Assembly (NCBI GenBank): GCA_022393335.1
Contig: JAJEKB010021100.1
Coordinates: 255,101-319,100 of the forward strand
Source of the DNA: Macrotrachela quadricornifera
Taxonomy: Eukaryota; Rotifera; Eurotatoria; Philodinida; Philodinidae
DNA: 64,000 nt
Reading direction: 5' to 3'
The position numbers and the translations under genes were made by a program. Below the pieces are notes generated by a model that saw only the letters and a list, made by a program, of their open reading frames with translations, was not told where the DNA came from and searched no databases. Of the stretch, positions 58,734 to 64,000 are shown in pieces (position 1 is the first letter of the stretch; the number at the start of each line of letters is the position of its first letter).

Positions 58734-60449
58734 TTAACCAATCCACAATCTAATATAAATAGGAAAAATTTTGTCTCTCTGTATTATAGATGCAGGTGAT
58801 AAATGCTCCTGTAACCACTCAACAAGTTCATCTTTTGTTGACATTAATGATTGTGAAATGATTTTTCCTCTTGATCGATCATCTTCACAACGAAATTTTA
58901 ATGCTCGAAGATTTTTCATATTATTTACCAGATAAAGAATATCGTTTCGATTTTTAACATCAACCGAAAGTACTTCGCATTGAACACCCAATGATGATTT
59001 ACATAAATCAATACATGCTTCTTCATCGATAGGAGAGCGACGGATTGAAAAAAAACCAAGTCGACGAATCGACTTACTTGTAAATTCGATTGGTGGTATA
59101 TGTATGCCGGAATTTGAGTGTATTTCGAATAAATATAGACAAGGTGCTCTATCTAATAATGTTTGCAATTGTGATTGAGCACTGACATCGCCAGTCATAT
59201 ATACGAAGAGTGAGGTCAATCGATTTAGTATTGATAGAACTGACCAAAAGCGATCTTGAATTGGAGCTTGAATTTGTAGATGTTGGAGATTAGAAAAGTG
59301 TATTTGAGGAATATAGTTAACTGAATGATGATTGACATATAAAGCGCATACACTAGTATAAGAGTTGTAATCCTCATCATAAGAACAAGTAGATTCAAAT
59401 AGAGCAAGTTTTTCGAAATTGAATTTTTTAAATGTATACGGTAGTGTATAAAGACAACAAAATCGGGATGAATTTTCTACATTCCAGTGATAACGAACAA
59501 ACCATTGATGTTTTTCAATCCAAAATGGAGTTCGAAATGTATCGAGTATTCGAGAAACTTCTAACTCATTGTTGATGCCATTAGATGAAAAATCCATCAA
59601 CAATCGAAATAATTTTAATTTTGATAAATAATTGATGATCAATTTTTCCCATTGATATCCATCAACATACTTTTTAGTTATTTCAATTGTCAGCTGTGTT
59701 AAATTTGGCATTGATTCTAATATATTTTCCAGTCCATCTATTGAATTTTCAAACTTTAAATTCAATATTTCCATTGATGGAATAATGAATAATATTTGTT
59801 TATTATAGTGGTTACGAAAACGACCCAATGAAAAGTGTCGAAGGTGAAATGAGTTTTTGAAAAGATTTGTTGGACATAGGCGTAAACATTTTGTGCTATG
59901 AATCGATAAAATTTGAAGTGATAATGATGGTACTGTTGGCACTGTAGCAAAAATGATATCTTCAATAATGCTTAGTTTGAAATGAGTTAGTTTAGGTAAA
60001 CCCCAAATATTGTCAATATGTGTAGACTGGAAAGAACAGTGGATAATTTTCAGAGATAGAAGATTATGAAGATGTTGCAATCCATTAATCATTTTGTTCA
60101 TTATTGATTGATCAACAATTTGAGACAATGAAAGTGCTTGTAGATGAACAAATTGATTAAGTCTTAACTTATGAGACAGAAAACATGCTGTTAATTGTGG
60201 AGTTTCTTCGTCATCAGATAGATGAAGTGAAGTGATTCGATGACTCCATGATGGTAGATAGTGTTGACAAATAATATCAAAATCAGTTTTTGATATGGAT
60301 TTAAAATCAAAAAGATTCGATTGAAAATGAATGATGAGAAGATTATCAAAACGAAAATTGAGATTAATAAATGCATGAATAAGATGAACACTATTAATAA
60401 ATTTAAATAAATTGAGTATTAATTCGTTGGGTAACGATTCTAATTGCAT
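58734..60449 (-). CDS. F-box protein with LRR-like C-terminus (571 aa)
   Basis: The first ~45 residues are an F-box (LESLPNELILNLFKFINSVHLIHAFINLN), which in known proteins binds Skp1 to recruit targets to an SCF ubiquitin ligase. The remainder contains irregular leucine-rich strand-turn units (for example HLQALSLSQI, LLSLKIIHCSF, LTQLTIEI, LQHLQIQAP, LRALKFRCED) likely to form a substrate-binding horseshoe. DFDIICQHYLPSW and ITSLHLSDDEETPQ after the F-box are the pattern I associate with a large rotifer F-box family. It is a single exon and intact. The target is unknown. Confidence 0.85.
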   Translation of the reverse strand: MQLESLPNELILNLFKFINSVHLIHAFINLNFRFDNLLIIHFQSNLFDFKSISKTDFDIICQHYLPSWSHRITSLHLSDDEETPQLTACFLSHKLRLNQFVHLQALSLSQIVDQSIMNKMINGLQHLHNLLSLKIIHCSFQSTHIDNIWGLPKLTHFKLSIIEDIIFATVPTVPSLSLQILSIHSTKCLRLCPTNLFKNSFHLRHFSLGRFRNHYNKQILFIIPSMEILNLKFENSIDGLENILESMPNLTQLTIEITKKYVDGYQWEKLIINYLSKLKLFRLLMDFSSNGINNELEVSRILDTFRTPFWIEKHQWFVRYHWNVENSSRFCCLYTLPYTFKKFNFEKLALFESTCSYDEDYNSYTSVCALYVNHHSVNYIPQIHFSNLQHLQIQAPIQDRFWSVLSILNRLTSLFVYMTGDVSAQSQLQTLLDRAPCLYLFEIHSNSGIHIPPIEFTSKSIRRLGFFSIRRSPIDEEACIDLCKSSLGVQCEVLSVDVKNRNDILYLVNNMKNLRALKFRCEDDRSRGKIISQSLMSTKDELVEWLQEHLSPASIIQRDKIFPIYIRLWIG

Positions 60450-61837
60450 TGTTTATTCTTACTTCACTATGATGAAATATGTCTCATAATAAAAAACATT
60501 GATCAACAGCAAAATAGTTACGTATTTTTCTTTCTTTCTTCTCATGTTTGTCGAGCAACAAACGTGGTGAGCAATAAAAATATTTTCATTTATTGCTTCA
60601 AACACATGGCTAAGTATAGAGAGTAAACTGTTATTTTTGTGACTCAAGAAAAATTTTGAAATCATATTAAAACTGAGAGAATGTATAATGCAAACGATAA
60701 CACTATTGTGTTTGGTAGAAATATGGATTCAAAAAAAAATATTTGGATCGAATTAGAAGTGGTATATTAATATTATATATATTACATTTTTCAGCCTTTA
60801 TCGTTTTATTGCGGATCATAATTTATAACTAAGTAATAAATAATAAAGCTGTGAAGAAATGAAAACACTGATAGAGTAGTAAATTAATAACGAAAATAAT
60901 AGCATCGCAAATACTGTTTGATAATATGAATCGATTGAATCGGTTTTATTTATTAGTACAAGGATTAATTTTGACATAAAGAATAAAGAGTGAATAGTTC
61001 ACGTACATTCTAAATCTGATTATATATCAATTTAAAAAAGTCTGATATGATATCTAAAAAATCAAATAAATTTTTATTTATTTATCTTTTAATAAAATAA
61101 AGTAATGATTAATTTGTTAACAGAAACAATCAGCTTCATTGTTTTTGTACCACTGTGTATTAATTTATTTAATATATTTTTCTCAAATAGAATCAGCTTT
61201 TATTCAAGGTTTTTAAGCATTGGTTGTTGAAATTTGATGTAATTCTTGCGACTCTTTGATAAGAGATCGTCACACAATAGTTATTTCTCTCACTTTATGT
61301 TCTCATACAAAAATTTATAAATTAAACTTGTCTATTAAAAAAAGTAATAATCTCATAAAAACTATATTTTGTTGTTTTCAAAATTAATATTCAATAGTTT
61401 ATTTACATCATTTACAAAGAATGTTATAATTCAACTTGATATGTCATAAAAACATTGCGTATTTGAGGTAATCATGAGATCGTTTTTTCATTGCTAAAAA
61501 AACAGCACAGATCTGAAACAAGTCGAGATAGACAAATAATAATTGAACCAGATATAAATTATTGCCATGTAAAAAATGTATACACCAATAATCAAATTAT
61601 GCCTCCAATTACTGAATGTGAACATTTAGAAAAAAGAAGAATAGCTATTTAAAAAAAAAAACTCATATCACAATTGTAAGACGAAAACATCTTTTCATTG
61701 AGTCAGTTGTTGTTTATTTCAAGAATGATTAATAAAGAATTATTATATAGAACAAATGAATATGAACTCAAGAAGAAGCTAAAAACATATGAATATTGTC
61801 TGAGAAAGGATGGGGGTGGGTTTGATAGCAAAACAGG
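60450..61837. other. Intergenic, AT-rich
   Basis: This is the upstream flank of the F-box gene followed by AT-rich sequence without a supported gene. Confidence 0.55.
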
Positions 61838-64000
61838 CCCTATTTAGAAATCATAACAGAACCTACACTATTTATATATAATCATGAAGACAATTGATTC
61901 CACTATTAACCTAGATCATAGTTTTGCTATAATATTGATTTTCTTATTGATTCCATCATATATAAAGTAGAGGGTATATAGGATATAGAAGATGCAGTAT
62001 GGTGATCTGCTTGTATAACCTTCGATCTCTATTATTTCAATAGACTTCGTTACCATTTTTTCTGCATAACTAGGCCTTAGTATGTCTTTCAAGAATGCAC
62101 GAACTAAGCCTTTTGAAAGCTTGTCTTCAGAATTCTGCTAAGACCATACTGGTCCTCATGGGTCATTTATATAGGACTTTAGGAAATGTTTTACTTTGAT
62201 GTCAACTATTTCAATACATCTCACTCCCAATTTTTGTGCATAAGTAGGCCTTAGTAGGTCTTTCAAGAATGCCCGACCATGAGCCTTTCAAAAGCTTGCC
62301 TTCTGAATTCTGCTAAGACCATATTGGTCTTCACAAGTCATTTATGAAAGATTTTACGAGGTGTTTTACTTCGATGTCGACTATTTGAAAACATTCTACT
62401 CTCATTTGTTCATAACTATTTCTGCTTTGATTTCAAAAAATCCCGAAGACGGACTTTTGAATCCTTATAGAATAATATAAATTTCAACGGTACATAGATA
62501 ATTATAGGACTAAATGTGTGTAATGGATATAACGTTTGGATCATAAAAAAACGGGACAAACTGTTTTCTTCTTTTTATCGCACTTTCCAAGACATTAAAG
62601 ACTTTGTATTAGATCCATTCGATGAAGAATTTTTCGCTCTACAAAAATATGAATCTTGTTCTCCAAAACAATGTTTTCCACGGAGAAAAATTTGAAAAAA
62701 TTGGTAGTTACTCATCCATCGAACTGCGATTGTCAAAAAACAAAATAATTGTCAAAATTTTTTTAAATAGCAGTTCTATCAAAATTCGAAATATGCTGCA
62801 TAATACTCCGTGAAATTTTGCATCTTGTGATGTTTTAGAATTTTGGAACAAATGTGTAAAAGAACCATTTTCCTATTAATAATTGCAGAACAGTCTAGAA
62901 GTTTGTTCTCTGATTCAGCTATGCCATTGTTTGTTGTTGATTCAAGATAAACTATAGATCTTCGCTGTTCAGTATAAATGGTACATTATTTTATTCAGAA
63001 TTAAATTCTACATGTTATAGTATAGTAATAAAATGTACATAAATCACCAACAAGCGTTGAAAAGATGAGTTTTGAAAACACATTCAAAACAGAATCCTGC
63101 TACGTAGTAATTCGAGGACCTTTACGCCTTAACAATATCAGTGCGAGCGTTGAAAATATCTTCAAAGAATAGAACAGAAAATTCTGTATTTGTTGATGCT
63201 AAATACTTTACATTTAATGGAGAATGTGATGAGTACAGGCTTGCACAAATCAATAGATATTCAAAGAAAATAATAGAAGATCACAGTTGCATGGATGAGT
63301 GACTAACAATTTTTTCAAATTTTTCTCCGTGGAAAACATTGTTTTGGAAAACAAGATTCATATTTTTGTAGAGCGATAAATTCTCCATCGAATGGGTCTA
63401 ATACAAAGTCTTTAATATCTTGGAAAGTGCGATAAAAAGAAGAAAACAGTTTGTCTCGTTTTTTTATGATCCAACCGTTATATCCATTACACACATTTAA
63501 TCCTATAATTATCTATGTACCTTTGAAATTTACATTATTCTATAAGGATTTAAAAGTCCGTCTTCGGTATTTTTTTAAAATGAAAATAGAAAATAGTTAT
63601 GAACAAAATGAGAGTAGAATGTTTTCAAATAGTCAACATCAAAGTAAAACACCTCCTAAAATCTTTCATAAATGACCCATGAGGACCAGGATGGTCTTAG
63701 CAGAATTCTGAAGACAAGCTTTCGAAAGACTCATGGTCGGACATTCTTGAAAGACATACTAAGGCCTAGTTATGCAGAAAAAATGGTAACGAAGTCTCTT
63801 GAAATAATAGAGATCGAAGGTATACAAGCGGATCACCATACTGCATCTTCTATGTCCTATATACCCTCTACTTTATATATGATGGAATCGATAAGAAAAT
63901 CAATATTATAGCAAAACTATGATCTAGGTTAATAGTGGAATCAGTTATCTTCATGATTATATATAAATAATGTAGATTCTGTTATGATTTCTAAATAGGG
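61838..64000. mobile_element. Long-arm inverted-repeat element, right end at or beyond the window edge
   Basis: Left arm 61838-62719 and right arm 63292-64000 are inverted copies at high identity. CCCTATTTAGAAATCATAAC at the left is mirrored exactly by the last bases of the window. The left arm has one extra tandem copy of a ~174-bp unit; subtracting it makes the arms 708 and 709 bp. The 572-bp centre codes for nothing that I recognise. Open stretches within the arms (62622-62813, 63451-63911) have no family resemblance. The true right terminus cannot be seen. Confidence 0.75.
62062..62409 (+). repeat. Tandem duplication (2 x ~174 bp) within the left arm
   Basis: Units 62062-62235 and 62236-62409 both start (t/g)gcataa(c)taggccttagta and run through gcttg, cagaattctgctaagaccata and gtcatttat to a ttttactt(t/c)gatgtc(a/g)actattt end. 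The copies have diverged by roughly a tenth to a fifth. The opposite arm has one unit. Confidence 0.75.

Noticed and set aside
5741..60449. Window-scale palindrome centred near 43.7 kb, suggested by the inverted vWA copies
   Set aside because: No other gene is mirrored at the matching positions, so only the vWA unit is duplicated.

Overview
The window looks like a piece of a bdelloid rotifer genome (Adineta/Rotaria/Philodina type). Four things point this way. The DNA is very AT-rich. Genes are compact, with many GT-AG introns of about 45-70 bp. The gene families are ones I associate with bdelloids: an F-box protein beginning LESLPNELIL, an R-S-E type ADP-ribosyltransferase, and intronless enzymes of bacterial or fungal flavour. 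Finally there is a very diverse set of single, mostly decayed DNA transposons. Species assignment is inference; no rRNA or organelle marker is present.

Layout. 1-5740: AT-rich DNA with no supported gene. 5741-10627 (+): an 11-exon gene joining a REEP/TB2-DP1-HVA22 membrane domain to a long ankyrin solenoid with an exact 75-residue super-repeat. 11393-12211 (-): a helical protein with a long Gly/Ala-rich hydrophobic hairpin. 14338-15372 (-): an ADP-ribosyltransferase with an acidic repeat-encoded N-terminus. 16571-18363: a hAT transposon with perfect 16-bp TIRs and an 8-bp TSD. 20640-22990: a decayed MULE transposase abutted by a decayed Tc1/mariner element. 23263-25430 (-): a complete 7-exon retroviral-type integrase gene whose second catalytic Asp is Asn. 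25978-27766: a non-coding TIR element containing two smaller fold-back sequences. 28448-29002 (-): a PaiA-like GNAT acetyltransferase. 31446-32707 (-) and 54749-56037 (+): two intact 7-exon copies of a von Willebrand A domain gene in opposite orientation. 34099-37524 (+): a near-intact RTE/BovB-like LINE with an 11-bp TSD and two one-base frameshifts. 39609-42009 (-): a secreted glycosidase-like TIM-barrel protein in three exons. 42660-44720: an unrecognised pseudogene split by a 934-bp piggyBac remnant. 45320-45574 (-): a small gene with a TATA box and poly(A) signal. 47786-52418: a 4.6-kb element with ~880-bp inverted arms and a tRNA-derived SINE-like core. 52807-53590: a serpin pseudogene. 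56714-57982 (+): a questin oxidase-like enzyme. 58734-60449 (-): an F-box protein. 61838-64000: a second long-arm inverted repeat that reaches the window edge.

The genes do not form a pathway. The picture is an accessory, transposon-rich neighbourhood holding several probably horizontally acquired single-exon enzymes, one inverted gene duplication and one gene fusion. The best candidates for something undescribed are the REEP-ankyrin fusion with its 75-residue module, the catalytically altered intron-bearing integrase gene, and the hydrophobic-hairpin helical protein.
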